From NCBI RefSeq assembly GCF_009184635.1, contig NZ_WELI01000001.1, positions 1,178,001 through 1,242,000 of the forward strand: a stretch of DNA of 64,000 bases, in the 5' to 3' direction. The stretch comes from Rudanella paleaurantiibacter (lineage in GTDB: Bacteria; Bacteroidota; Bacteroidia; Cytophagales; Spirosomataceae). Positions within the stretch are counted from its first letter, which is position 1. Each line of letters opens with the position of its first letter. The notes below the pieces were generated by a model. It was not told where the DNA came from. It searched no databases and worked only from the letters and a program-made list of their open reading frames with translations. The translations under genes were made by a program, and so were the position numbers. Shown in pieces: positions 9,210-18,335 of the stretch.

Positions 9210-9661
9210 GGGTTCAGCCCGTAGAGACACATGTTGCGGGCTGACTTCTATCCGGCTGCGGCCGGGCACAATGGCTGTCAACGGCACAAGGCAACACGGG
9301 ATCGGGTGAATGAGTGATACGAAAATTCACCCGATTAGTCCATTTCTGAAGTACGTTGATGTAACTATGCGAATAAGGCGACCGATCATTGAACGGTCGC
9401 CTTTTTTGTCCGTGTGCTAAAGGTACGTATGGGTAACTCATACAAACGTATATGTACGTAAGTGAGCGATTGGGTGGGGGAACTGGCTTACATGAAAATG
9501 TGAGTTTCTGAACGCGTAACCCGCTTTTTGGGGTAATCTATGTCTGATCAGTTAGTTTACTGTTAGGTAAGCTAGGAATGTTTAAGGTTTTTCATAAAAA
9601 AGGTATAAATCGTAAGTATTTGATACTGAGCTTCTGCTTCATACCATAAATCCTTAACATC
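9210..9661. other. Intergenic region between the two SusC/SusD pairs
   Basis: This 452-base gap holds no gene. It contains an 11-bp perfect hairpin (ATCGGGTGAAT 9301-9311 with ATTCACCCGAT 9325-9335) and a T-tailed terminator (9377-9407). An AT-rich stretch of about 180 bases before the next SusC presumably contains its promoter. The nearest promoter-like string is TATTTG near 9618, not a full TAnnTTTG match. The second pair is therefore probably transcribed independently. Confidence 0.55.
9377..9407 (+). terminator. Intrinsic terminator after the first SusC/SusD operon
   Basis: The 8-bp perfect stem GGCGACCG (9377-9384) / CGGTCGCC (9394-9401) has a 9-base loop and is followed by six T. It lies 168 bases past the SusD stop. 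Confidence 0.85.
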
Positions 9662-12600
9662 ATGAAGCAACTCTATCTAAACCCTCCTTTGGGTAGGCTG
9701 GCGTATCGTCAGTTGTTGGCTGCGGCTCTGTTTGCAGGGGTCACGCAAGCCTATGCTATCGACCGGCCGCTTGCCCCAAAGCCTGCACAATCAAATGCCC
9801 TCCGGGTTACGGCTCCCGTTGATCGTACCGTTTCGGGTACCGTAACCGACGAAACCGGTGCCGGAATGCCCGGCGTGAGTGTCGTAGTGAAAGGCACCCA
9901 ACGCGGCACTAACACGAATGTCGATGGGAAATTTACGCTCAATGTGCCCGATACCGACGCCGTGCTGGTGGTCTCGTTTGTGGGCTATCAGCCGCAGGAA
10001 ATAGCCGTGGGCAATGGGTCGGAGTTTACCGTCCGGCTCAAGGTCGACACCAAGTCGCTGAGTGAAGTAGTGGTAGTGGGTTACGGCACCCAGAAAAAAG
10101 CCAACCTGACCGGGGCCGTTGATATGGTAACGGGCGATGTGTTTGAAAACCGGCCTCTCTCGAACCTGAATCAGGGCTTGCAGGGGGTACTGCCCAACCT
10201 GAACATCAAAATGGGCGATGGTAAGCCCAATCAATCGCCCGCGTTCAACATCCGGGGGACAACCTCAATCGGGCAAGGGGGGAACGCGCTCGTCCTGATC
10301 GACAACGTGGAGGGCGACCCCAGCCTGCTTAACCCCAACGACATTGCCAGTATCACGTTGCTGAAAGATGCCGCTTCGGCCGCTATTTACGGGGCAAGGG
10401 GGGTATTTGGGGTGGTGCTTATCACAACCAAAAATCCATCGGCGGGTAAAACAACGGTCAACTTTTCGAGCAACTACATGCTCAAAAGCCCCATTGCCCG
10501 GCCCGATCTGGTGACGGATGGCTACACCTGGGCGTCGATGTTCGCCGAGTCGTTTGTCAATTTTGGCGGGGCATTTCCGCAGAATGCCAATAAGACCCTG
10601 AAGTTTTCGCAGGCCTACCTGAACGAAATCAAACGGCGGTCGGAAGTAGGGGGCCTGCCCGAAGTAGAGGTTGACCCGGCAACGGGTGAGTACGTCTATT
10701 ACGGCAATACGGCTTACTACGATCTGCTGTACAAAAAGCAAACCCACGCCCACGAGCAAAACCTGAGCATTTCGGGTAGCTCCGACAAAGCCAGCTACCT
10801 CATTACGGGTCGCTACTTTGGGCAGGATGGTCTGTTCCGCTACAACTCCGACGATTACCGAGTTGCCAACTTCACCGGCAAAGGCTCGGTGCAGATCAAA
10901 CCCTGGCTGCGGGTCAATAACATGACGCAGTTCTCCGATATGAAGTACCACAACCCGCTCAACGTGGGCGAAGGGGGCGGTATCTGGCGGAACATTGCCG
11001 ACGAAGGCCACGTATTGTCGCCGTTGCTCAACCCCGATGGAACCCTCACGGCTTCGGCAGCTTATACCGTGGGCGATTTTTACTACGGAAAAAACGGGAT
11101 TGACAACAACAAGCGGGTGTTTCGGAACACGGCCGGGTTTGTGGCTCAGTTCTTCAACGACAAGTTTCGGGTGAAAGGTGATTTCACCATTCAGAACACC
11201 GACAACAACGACGTGACCAAGGCCGTGCCTGTACCCTACAGCACCCGGCCGGGCGTGATTGCGTATGTGGGTACTACCACCAACTACATCAGCAACGTGT
11301 ACCGGGAAACCAATTACATGACCAGTAACCTGTACACGGAGTACGAAAACACCTTCAATACCGACCATTACCTCAAAGCAATGGTGGGCTACAACTACGA
11401 GCAATCGACGTTTAAGCGGCTTACGGCCCAGCGTAACGGTCTGATTTTTGAAGATGCTATGGATATTAACCTCGCTCTGGGCCAAGCTATTACTACGGCT
11501 GGTGGCTGGGAGCGCTGGAAAATCATGGGGGGCTTCAGCCGACTCAATTACTCGTACAAGGACCGTTATCTGTTCGAGGTAAATGCCCGTTACGATGGCT
11601 CGTCGAAGTTCCCGGCCAACCAGCGGTTTGCGTTCTTCCCGTCGTACTCCGTAGGCTGGCGTTTATCGAAGGAATCATTCTGGCAGGTGCCCGCGCAGAT
11701 TGTGTCTGACCTCAAACTGCGGGCTTCGTACGGCTCGCTGGGTAATGGTAACGTCAACTCATACGCGTATCTGGAGCAGTTCAACATCTCGCAGTCAAAC
11801 GTGATTCTGAACGGACAGCGGCCGCAGCAAACTCGTAACCCAACCGTTATTCCGGAAGGGCTTACCTGGGAAACGGCCACGACCAAGAACATCGGTATCG
11901 ACCTGTCGATGCTCTCGAACCGGCTCACGTTTGTGGCGGATGCCTACATCCGCACCACAACGGATATGTTTACTGTGGGCCTTACCCTGCCCGCTGTGTT
12001 TGGCGCTGCCGCTCCACGAGGCAACTACGCCGACCTCGAAACCAAGGGTTGGGAAGCCATGTTGTCGTACCGCGACAAGTTTAACCTCGGGGCCAAGCCA
12101 TTTGGGTTCGATGTGCGGCTCACTATGGCCGATTACACCGCCGTAATCACGAAGTACAACAACCCGCAAAAGCTCCTGAGCGATTACTATGTAGGGCAGC
12201 GGCTGGGCGAAATCTGGGGTTACACTACAGAAGGTTTCTTTAAATCGCCCGAAGATGTGAAAAACAGTGCGTCGCAAAGCCTGTTCCGTACGGCATCGAG
12301 TGGCCTGTGGTTCCCCGGTGATATTAAGTTCCGCGATGTGAACGGCGATGGTGCTATTACGCCCGGTACGGGTCGGGTAGAGAACCCCGGCGACCGGTCG
12401 ATTATTGGTAATTCAACCCCGCGCTACACCTACGGTATCATGCTCGGGGCCGACTGGAATAACTTCTTCTTCTCGTCGTTTTTGCAGGGAGTTGGCAAGC
12501 AGCAGTGGTACCCAAGTGGCGAGGCAAGCCTGTTCTGGGGGCAGTACAACCGGCCCTATGGCGGTATTCCGAAGAGTCAGCTGGGCAACATCTGGACGGA

Positions 12601-12964
12601 GCAAAACCCCGATGCCTACTTCCCGCGCTACGTGTCGCGGTTGGCCAGCAATGCCAACGGTACGCTTATTGCCCCGCAAACCCGCTACCTGCAAAACGTA
12701 GCGTATATCCGTCTGAAAAACATTCAGTTAGGGTATAACCTGCCGCGCGCGATGGTGTCGAAAATTGGCTCGCAGGCAGCCCGGGTGTTTGTATCGGCCG
12801 AGAACATCTGGAGCTGGTCGCCGTTGTTCCGCATCACCCGCGACTTCGACGTAGAGAACGCCGTAGCTTCCGATCAGGTCTTCAATCCGGGTGGCAACTC
12901 GGGTGATGGCTACAACTATCCGCTGATGAAAAGCGTCACGTTTGGTTTGTCTGTGACTTTCTAA
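9662..12964 (+). CDS. SusC/RagA TonB-linked outer membrane transporter (no STN domain)
   Basis: A 1100-residue transporter with a signal peptide (about 1-33, ending VTQAYA), a CarboxypepD_reg-like domain (about 58-135, VSGTVTDETGAGMPGVSVVV), the hinge SEVVVVGYGTQKKANLTGAV and a plug with ITLLKDAASAAIYGARGVFG. A TonB-dependent barrel follows, ending in the family's terminal strand (MKSVTFGLSVTF). It lacks the STN signalling domain of the first SusC, so it should not act through FecR. It is followed at once by its SusD partner. The transported substrate is unknown. Confidence 0.95.
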   Translation: MKQLYLNPPLGRLAYRQLLAAALFAGVTQAYAIDRPLAPKPAQSNALRVTAPVDRTVSGTVTDETGAGMPGVSVVVKGTQRGTNTNVDGKFTLNVPDTDAVLVVSFVGYQPQEIAVGNGSEFTVRLKVDTKSLSEVVVVGYGTQKKANLTGAVDMVTGDVFENRPLSNLNQGLQGVLPNLNIKMGDGKPNQSPAFNIRGTTSIGQGGNALVLIDNVEGDPSLLNPNDIASITLLKDAASAAIYGARGVFGVVLITTKNPSAGKTTVNFSSNYMLKSPIARPDLVTDGYTWASMFAESFVNFGGAFPQNANKTLKFSQAYLNEIKRRSEVGGLPEVEVDPATGEYVYYGNTAYYDLLYKKQTHAHEQNLSISGSSDKASYLITGRYFGQDGLFRYNSDDYRVANFTGKGSVQIKPWLRVNNMTQFSDMKYHNPLNVGEGGGIWRNIADEGHVLSPLLNPDGTLTASAAYTVGDFYYGKNGIDNNKRVFRNTAGFVAQFFNDKFRVKGDFTIQNTDNNDVTKAVPVPYSTRPGVIAYVGTTTNYISNVYRETNYMTSNLYTEYENTFNTDHYLKAMVGYNYEQSTFKRLTAQRNGLIFEDAMDINLALGQAITTAGGWERWKIMGGFSRLNYSYKDRYLFEVNARYDGSSKFPANQRFAFFPSYSVGWRLSKESFWQVPAQIVSDLKLRASYGSLGNGNVNSYAYLEQFNISQSNVILNGQRPQQTRNPTVIPEGLTWETATTKNIGIDLSMLSNRLTFVADAYIRTTTDMFTVGLTLPAVFGAAAPRGNYADLETKGWEAMLSYRDKFNLGAKPFGFDVRLTMADYTAVITKYNNPQKLLSDYYVGQRLGEIWGYTTEGFFKSPEDVKNSASQSLFRTASSGLWFPGDIKFRDVNGDGAITPGTGRVENPGDRSIIGNSTPRYTYGIMLGADWNNFFFSSFLQGVGKQQWYPSGEASLFWGQYNRPYGGIPKSQLGNIWTEQNPDAYFPRYVSRLASNANGTLIAPQTRYLQNVAYIRLKNIQLGYNLPRAMVSKIGSQAARVFVSAENIWSWSPLFRITRDFDVENAVASDQVFNPGGNSGDGYNYPLMKSVTFGLSVTF

Positions 12965-12982
12965 CTTTTGATTTTCAAGCTC

Positions 12983-14752
12983 ATGAAGCTCAACTATATT
13001 TTTGTTTTACTGGCGGCTGTGTTGCTGGTCGGTTGTGAACTGGAGGAACTGCCCGTAGCCACCACCTCGAAAGGACCCATTTTTAGTAGCGAGAGCGGTC
13101 TGGTGCTGTACACCAACTCGTTTTACAACATGTTGAACGGTAAGAATCTCCACCGGGCCGACGCCATGTCGGACTATCTGGCCCGGAAAGATACTCCGCC
13201 GTATATCACCGAGGGAAACTTCAGCCCGCAGGTTAGCACAGGTTGGACCTGGACCGATCTGCGCAATATCAATTACTTTATCCAGAACTGTACCGACCCC
13301 AAAGTTCCGCTGAATGTTCGGCGCAACTACCTCGGTATTGCCCGGTTTTTCCGGGCCTGGTTTTACTTCGATAAGGTGAAGCGGTTTGGCGATGTGCCCT
13401 GGATCGGGAAAGCCCTCGACGTGACCGATACCGACATTCTGTACAAGGGGCGCGACCCCCGCGCTATGGTGATGGACTCGGTACTGGCCGATCTGGATTA
13501 TGCCTGCAACAACATTACCACCAACAGCGAGCCTACGCGCAGCCTCATTACCAAATACGTGGCTTTTGCGTTTAAGGCGCGGGTGTGTTTGCACGAGGGT
13601 ACGTTTCGGAAATACCACGCCAATATTGGTTTGCAGAGTACGTCGGCCGCGTGGCTGAATCAGGCCGCTACGGCTGCCAAAAAGGTAATTGACGAAGGTG
13701 GCTACAAACTATACGATGGGGCAGGTACCGATAAGTCGTACCGGCAGGTGTTTATCAACCCGGCGCCGATGGCCACTGAGGTGATGCTCTCGGCCGTGTG
13801 CGACCTGGCTCTGAACAATCTCAACGATGCTAACTGGTACTGGACAAGCGGTACCTACGGCGATAAAGCGAGCTTTATTCGGACGTTTATCAACACTTAC
13901 CTGAACATCGACGGAACGCCTTTTACCAACAATCCGAACTACAAAACCATGTTGTTTAAGGATGAGGTAAAAAACCGCGACAAGCGTTTGACGCAGACTA
14001 TTCGGGCGGGCGACTATAAGCGGACGAGTGGGGGCGCGGTGGTGCCGTCTCCGCCTTTGTTCTCGTACACCTACACGGGCTACATGCCCATCAAGTGGGC
14101 CCTCGACGATATGTATTACGATACCCGTGACCTGAATATCAACTCGGTATCGATTTTCCGGTATGCGGAGGTGTTACTCGCCTATGCCGAGGCCAAAGCT
14201 GAATTGGGTACCCTGACCGATGCCGACTGGGCCCTGACCGTAGGTGCTTTGCGCAAGCGGGCTGGTATTACAGGGGGGCTGAGCACCCGGCCGACCGTGG
14301 TTGACCCGTATCTGCAAGCCAATTATTTCCCCGGCATTACTGACCCAATTCTGCTGGAGGTACGCCGGGAGCGGGGTATTGAACTGTGCCTCGAAGGCTT
14401 CCGGTTCGACGATATTGTGCGCTGGCGCCGGGGCGAACTGATGCAGATGGAGTGGAACGGGATGTATGTACCGCAGCTCAATACGCCGATGGACCTCAAC
14501 GAAGACGGGGTGATGGATGTGGCCTTTTTCAAGACACCACCGGCCACCAAAGTGCCGGGCGTGACCTATGTGGAAGTGGCACCGATTGTAGCCGGTAAGC
14601 CGAACTCGCAACTGATTGCTGGCGACACGTCGGGCGAGTTGACCTGGCTCAACAACATTCCGCGCCGGTGGACCGACAAGCATTATTATTACCCTATCCC
14701 GACGGGCGACATCATTACGAATCCCAAGCTGACCCAAAATCCGGGCTGGTAA
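12983..14752 (+). CDS. SusD/RagB outer membrane lipoprotein
   Basis: I use ATG 12983 (MKLNYIFVLLAAVLLVGC), which gives a clean lipoprotein signal with the lipidated Cys at residue 18; an in-frame TTG 12968 would add five residues. The product is 589 residues. Family hallmarks are LGIARFFRAWFYFDKVKRFG, VSIFRYAEVLLAYAEAKAEL and RRERGIELCLEGFRFDDIVR, with the typical end YYYPIPTGDIITNPKLTQNP. It pairs with the SusC 18 bases upstream and is followed by a strong terminator. Confidence 0.95.
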   Translation: MKLNYIFVLLAAVLLVGCELEELPVATTSKGPIFSSESGLVLYTNSFYNMLNGKNLHRADAMSDYLARKDTPPYITEGNFSPQVSTGWTWTDLRNINYFIQNCTDPKVPLNVRRNYLGIARFFRAWFYFDKVKRFGDVPWIGKALDVTDTDILYKGRDPRAMVMDSVLADLDYACNNITTNSEPTRSLITKYVAFAFKARVCLHEGTFRKYHANIGLQSTSAAWLNQAATAAKKVIDEGGYKLYDGAGTDKSYRQVFINPAPMATEVMLSAVCDLALNNLNDANWYWTSGTYGDKASFIRTFINTYLNIDGTPFTNNPNYKTMLFKDEVKNRDKRLTQTIRAGDYKRTSGGAVVPSPPLFSYTYTGYMPIKWALDDMYYDTRDLNINSVSIFRYAEVLLAYAEAKAELGTLTDADWALTVGALRKRAGITGGLSTRPTVVDPYLQANYFPGITDPILLEVRRERGIELCLEGFRFDDIVRWRRGELMQMEWNGMYVPQLNTPMDLNEDGVMDVAFFKTPPATKVPGVTYVEVAPIVAGKPNSQLIAGDTSGELTWLNNIPRRWTDKHYYYPIPTGDIITNPKLTQNPGW

Positions 14753-14784
14753 ACGGATGTTACGGTTTGCCGACTGGGAAATGC

Positions 14785-14826
14785 AAAGGAGGGCTTATCA
14801 ACGCATTGATAAGCCCTCCTTTTTTG
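14785..14826. terminator. Long bidirectional terminator between SusD and hisD
   Basis: A 17-bp perfect stem (14785-14801 with 14806-14822) has the loop CGCA. Three A begin the left arm and a T-run ends the right one, so it can end both the SusD transcript (plus) and the hisD transcript (minus), which converge here. Confidence 0.88.
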
Positions 14827-14841
14827 TAAATGCCTGTTCGG

Positions 14842-16119
14842 TTACGCCTGTAGTTGCGCCAGCCGGATACTCACCGCACGCTTGTGGGCATCGAGCGACT
14901 CCGCTTCGGCCATCGCTTCGACAACGGGCCCGAGTACCTGCAGGCCCTCCGGGCTGATGTGCTGAACGGTGATTTTCTTCACAAAAGAATCGAGCGAAAC
15001 CCCGCTGTATGCCCGTGCAAAGCCGTTGGTGGGCAAGGTGTGATTGGTTCCCGACGCATAATCGCCCGCCGATTCGGGGGTGTAGTTGCCCAGGAAAATA
15101 GAACCGGCGTTGGTGATGCGTTCGGCCACGGTTTCAGCGTCCTGAACGCTCAGAATCAAGTGCTCGGCCGCGTATTGGTTAAGCAGCTCAATCGCTTCGT
15201 CGGGCGTATCAACCAGAATGGCCTTGCTGTTCTGAATGGCCTGAGCGGCCAAATCCCGACGGGGTAGGCGGCTCATTTGCGTATCGAGCACCAGATTAAC
15301 GGCCGTAACCAGTTTTTTGCTCGTCGATACCAGCAACACCTGCGAGTCGGCACCGTGTTCGGCCTGCGAGAGCAAGTCGGCAGCTACAAAGGCGGGCACG
15401 GCAGTGTCGTCGGCATACACAGCCACCTCACTCGGGCCCGCGGGCATATCGATAGCAACACCTTCTTTCGCCACGAGCATTTTGGCCGCCGTAACGTACT
15501 GATTACCTGGACCAAAAATTTTGTACACCTGCGGGATAGTAGCCGTACCGTAGGCCATAGCCGCTACGGCCTGTGCCCCACCTACCCGAAACACCCGCGT
15601 AACGCCCACCAGTTTGGCCGCAAAAAACACAGCCGGGTGGGTTGCAGGTGTGCAAAGTACTACCTCGCGGCAACCGGCCAACTGAGCCGGTACGCCCAGC
15701 ATGAGCACCGTGCTGAAGAGGGGTGCCGTGCCACCCGGAATGTACAGACCGACCTTGTCGATACCGACGCTCCGACGCCAGCAGCTGACACCGGGCATGG
15801 TTTCGATTTTCTGAATCGGCTGCTTCTGAGCCTCGTGGAATGTGCGGATGTTCCCATAAGCCTGCCGGATGGCGGCTTTGAGTTCGTCGCTCAGTTGAGC
15901 CTCGGCGGCATCGAGCTCGGCGGCCGACACTTCCAGACCAATTTCGTCCAGATTAACCTTATCAAATCGTTGGCTCAGCTCCAACAGAGCCGCGTCGCCC
16001 TGCTCCCGCACCTGTCGCAGAATAGGGGCCACGATAGCCTCAATTTGGTCACTTTTTTGCACCGGCCGGGCCAGCAGAGCCGACCATTCGGAGCGGGGTG
16101 GGAAGGGGATGATGTTCAT
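14842..16119 (-). CDS. hisD: Histidinol dehydrogenase
   Basis: A 425-residue NAD-dependent zinc enzyme catalysing the last two oxidations of histidine synthesis, L-histidinol to L-histidine. Recognisable segments are FGPGNQYVTAAKMLVA, the signature region MPAGPSEVAVYADD, the zinc and substrate residues in LLSQAEHGADSQVLL, the catalytic AAEHLIL and the C-terminal ASGTNHTLPTNGFARAYSG. It has full family length and starts at ATG. It lies 91 bases after hisG on the same strand, and the spacer holds a 24-bp-arm palindrome. The other his genes are not in the window. Confidence 0.97.
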   Translation of the reverse strand: MNIIPFPPRSEWSALLARPVQKSDQIEAIVAPILRQVREQGDAALLELSQRFDKVNLDEIGLEVSAAELDAAEAQLSDELKAAIRQAYGNIRTFHEAQKQPIQKIETMPGVSCWRRSVGIDKVGLYIPGGTAPLFSTVLMLGVPAQLAGCREVVLCTPATHPAVFFAAKLVGVTRVFRVGGAQAVAAMAYGTATIPQVYKIFGPGNQYVTAAKMLVAKEGVAIDMPAGPSEVAVYADDTAVPAFVAADLLSQAEHGADSQVLLVSTSKKLVTAVNLVLDTQMSRLPRRDLAAQAIQNSKAILVDTPDEAIELLNQYAAEHLILSVQDAETVAERITNAGSIFLGNYTPESAGDYASGTNHTLPTNGFARAYSGVSLDSFVKKITVQHISPEGLQVLGPVVEAMAEAESLDAHKRAVSIRLAQLQA

Positions 16120-16126
16120 AGTGAGA

Positions 16127-16196
16127 AGTGAGGAGATAGGAGTGAGGAGTGAGAATTACTGACGCGTCAGCGACTCCTCACTCCTATCTCCTCACT
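16127..16196. repeat. 24-bp inverted repeat with nested palindrome between hisG and hisD
   Basis: The arms 16127-16150 and 16173-16196 are perfectly complementary and made of reiterated TGAGGAG-type words. The 22-base loop itself contains the 12-bp perfect palindrome CTGACGCGTCAG (16159-16170). There is no T-tail, so it does not look like a standard terminator. It sits between two co-directional histidine genes and would fold strongly in their mRNA. Confidence 0.85.
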
Positions 16197-16210
16197 CCTA
16201 CCTACTTTTT

Positions 16211-17074
16211 TTAGTAAATCATCTTTTCAATCGGGATTACCAGAATGCCTTGTGCGCCAGCGGCCCGGATGGCTTCGATGTTTTCCCAGAAGTCGTTCTC
16301 GTTCAGCACCGAGTGCACAGAGCTCCAACCCTCGGTAGCCAGCGGGGTTACGGTAGGGCTTTTCATGCCCGGCAGCAACGACGTAATCTGCTCCAGCGCG
16401 TGGTTGGGCGCGTTCAGCACGATGTACTTGTTGTTTTTAGCCGCTTGCACCGCTTTGATTCGGAACAGGAGTTTGTCGAGCAGGGCCTGCTTTTCGGCTT
16501 CCAGGTCGTTGCTGGCAATCATGATGGCCTCGGAGCGGAAAATAGTTTCCACTTCCTTCAGCCCGTTGCTCAGCAGTGTACTGCCCGAGCTCACGATGTC
16601 GCACACGGCTTCGGCCAGCCCGATACTCGGGGCAATCTCTACCGACCCACTGATTTCGTGAATCTGCGCCGTTACGCCCTGTTCGGCGAGGTAGTTGCCC
16701 AGCAGCCGGGGGTACGAGGTCGCGATGTTTTTCCCGTTCAGGTCGTGCAGGGAGTTGTAGGTCTCGCCCCGCGGAATCGCAATGGACAGGCGGCACTTCG
16801 AGAAGCCCAGTTTATGGACTGTCTGCACGGCGCGGCCCGTTTCGACGGCCACGTTTTCGCCCACAATGCCCAGATCGGCCACGCCGTCTTCTACATAGCC
16901 AGGAATATCATCGTCGCGGAGGAACAGAAATTCCGCCGGGAAGTTTGAAGAAACTGATTTGAGTTTGCCGGTTCCGTAGTCGAAACGGATACCGCACTCT
17001 TTAAACAGTTGGTAGGAGTCTTCACTCAGTCGCCCGGACTTTTGCAGGGCGATGCGAAGCATAGTTGTTGCCAT
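16211..17074 (-). CDS. hisG: ATP phosphoribosyltransferase, long form
   Basis: A 287-residue enzyme that condenses ATP with PRPP in the first, feedback-inhibited step of histidine synthesis. The PRPP-binding loop is DIVSSGSTLLSNGL, and the N-terminal domain shows LRIALQKSGRLSEDSYQLF and GVADLGIVGENV. About 75 extra C-terminal residues (from MKSPTVTPLATEGWSSVHSV on) form the regulatory domain of the long, hexameric HisG type, which does not need HisZ. It starts at ATG 17074, although Met5 is also possible. A TATCTTTG box lies 26 bases upstream, so hisG-hisD probably has its own promoter after the PUL. Confidence 0.96.
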   Translation of the reverse strand: MATTMLRIALQKSGRLSEDSYQLFKECGIRFDYGTGKLKSVSSNFPAEFLFLRDDDIPGYVEDGVADLGIVGENVAVETGRAVQTVHKLGFSKCRLSIAIPRGETYNSLHDLNGKNIATSYPRLLGNYLAEQGVTAQIHEISGSVEIAPSIGLAEAVCDIVSSGSTLLSNGLKEVETIFRSEAIMIASNDLEAEKQALLDKLLFRIKAVQAAKNNKYIVLNAPNHALEQITSLLPGMKSPTVTPLATEGWSSVHSVLNENDFWENIEAIRAAGAQGILVIPIEKMIY

Positions 17075-17099
17075 CAGGTTGCGTCACAAAAACAGGGCG

Positions 17100-17107
17100 C
17101 AAAGATA
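17100..17107 (-). promoter_or_regulatory. Candidate -7 promoter box for hisG
   Basis: The minus strand reads TATCTTTG, a perfect match to the Bacteroidota -7 consensus TAnnTTTG, 26 bases upstream of the hisG ATG. No clear TTG -33 element is seen at the expected distance. Confidence 0.5.
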
Positions 17108-17153
17108 CGGAGGAAGGGGCAGAAAAAGTGCAGGATGGTTAATTCGATGCCCG

Positions 17154-18305
17154 CTAAAACAACAGCCACCGTTTCCGGCGGTACAGGCGGGGCAGGTCGT
17201 TTTCGAAGAGGGTGGCCGGGTCGTTGTAAAACCGTAGAAAATCGGGCACACTCGCCTGACCGGGAAATGGCGCGTAATAGTGCGTAGGGCTCCGGGTGTC
17301 GTTGCGCCATACCAGCACGTACGAGAGCCGCATATCGTCAGTTCTGAGTGCCCGAAGCAGGGTATTGGTCCACCAGCTTGTGTCGGGAATCGACTCCAGC
17401 CCCGTCTCGGTAAAGGCCGCCAGCTTACCCGCTTTCCGGGCGTAGTCGGACACGATTTTGAGCTTAGCGATGCCAGCCGCTACATTGTACCGACCGTTGC
17501 GGCCAAAATCAGCGTAATTATCAACCCCCACCAGATCAACCCACGCATCGCCGGGGTAGCGGTCGAGGTACTCGGCCTCGGTTTGGTAGAGACAATCGGG
17601 CGAGAAGGCGTAAATAAAGTTGTGCACCTGCAGGCTGTCGCGCAGGTACGAAACCGTGAACTGCCACAGCTTGGTAAATTCCTCCCGCGAACAGTGCGGT
17701 TTTCCCCACCAGAACCAGCCGCCGTCGAGCTCGTGGTACGGCCGGAAAATCATCGGTACGGGCTTGCCATTGTGGCCACGGGTTTCGTGGGCCAGGCTAC
17801 CCACCGTTTGCAGAATGCGTTTGTACTCGGTATGATGCGATCCGCCCGGAATCAGGTGCCGCACGGCCGGGGCCGTGACCGAATCTTTCCAGTAAAAACC
17901 GGTTTGGGGCGTCACCGGATTGGTAAAGTGCCAAGCTACCGTGACCACGCCCCCCCGGTTGTAGGTGTCGGAAATTTGCTGCCGTAGCAACGCTTTGGCC
18001 TGCCCGACTGCTTCGGGCGAGCGCCCCGATAAGCCGCTGAAATCGACACCAATCACGGCCGGGTGCGACCCACTCACCGACTTTACGTCGGAACGCCCGG
18101 CCTCGCCCGACCATCCGTGCCCGTACTCCGTAGCGTGCTGATGCCCAAACAAAACGTGTTGGCGGGACAGCCGGTGCAGGTTATGGTACAGGGCTTTGGT
18201 TTCGCGGGTGGCCTTGGGGTCAATAAGTCGCGGGCGTGGGTCGGCCTGCACACGCAAAAGAGTGCAGGCTGTGAGAGCAATCAGCAGGGACAGAGAAAAG
18301 CGCAT
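17154..18305 (-). CDS. GH26 glycoside hydrolase, probable secreted beta-mannanase
   Basis: A 383-residue exported enzyme (signal peptide MRFSLSLLIALTACTLLRVQA) with a single GH26 (beta/alpha)8 domain. It would cut internal beta-1,4-mannosidic bonds. The fold start HNLHRLSRQHVLFGHQHATE is typical of the family. The acid/base Glu lies in FRPYHELDGGWFWWGK, and the nucleophile Glu in LAAFTETGLES near residue 290. It is the last gene of the PUL, 30 bases after the SGNH acetylesterase. GH26 also contains beta-1,3-xylanases and lichenases, so mannan is the likeliest but not the only substrate. Confidence 0.92.
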   Translation of the reverse strand: MRFSLSLLIALTACTLLRVQADPRPRLIDPKATRETKALYHNLHRLSRQHVLFGHQHATEYGHGWSGEAGRSDVKSVSGSHPAVIGVDFSGLSGRSPEAVGQAKALLRQQISDTYNRGGVVTVAWHFTNPVTPQTGFYWKDSVTAPAVRHLIPGGSHHTEYKRILQTVGSLAHETRGHNGKPVPMIFRPYHELDGGWFWWGKPHCSREEFTKLWQFTVSYLRDSLQVHNFIYAFSPDCLYQTEAEYLDRYPGDAWVDLVGVDNYADFGRNGRYNVAAGIAKLKIVSDYARKAGKLAAFTETGLESIPDTSWWTNTLLRALRTDDMRLSYVLVWRNDTRSPTHYYAPFPGQASVPDFLRFYNDPATLFENDLPRLYRRKRWLLF

Positions 18306-18335
18306 TCGGCGTTTGTCGGGAAGAGGGGTATGGGG

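Noticed and set aside
8316-9287. 323-codon open frame on the minus strand
   Set aside because: Antisense to the first SusD gene; composition typical of a shadow frame.
10265-11485. 406-codon open frame on the minus strand
   Set aside because: It lies wholly inside the second SusC gene and has no recognisable domain; it is an antisense by-product of GC-rich coding DNA.
14842-17074. Complete histidine operon
   Set aside because: Only hisG and hisD are present; flanking genes are a SusD and the PUL.
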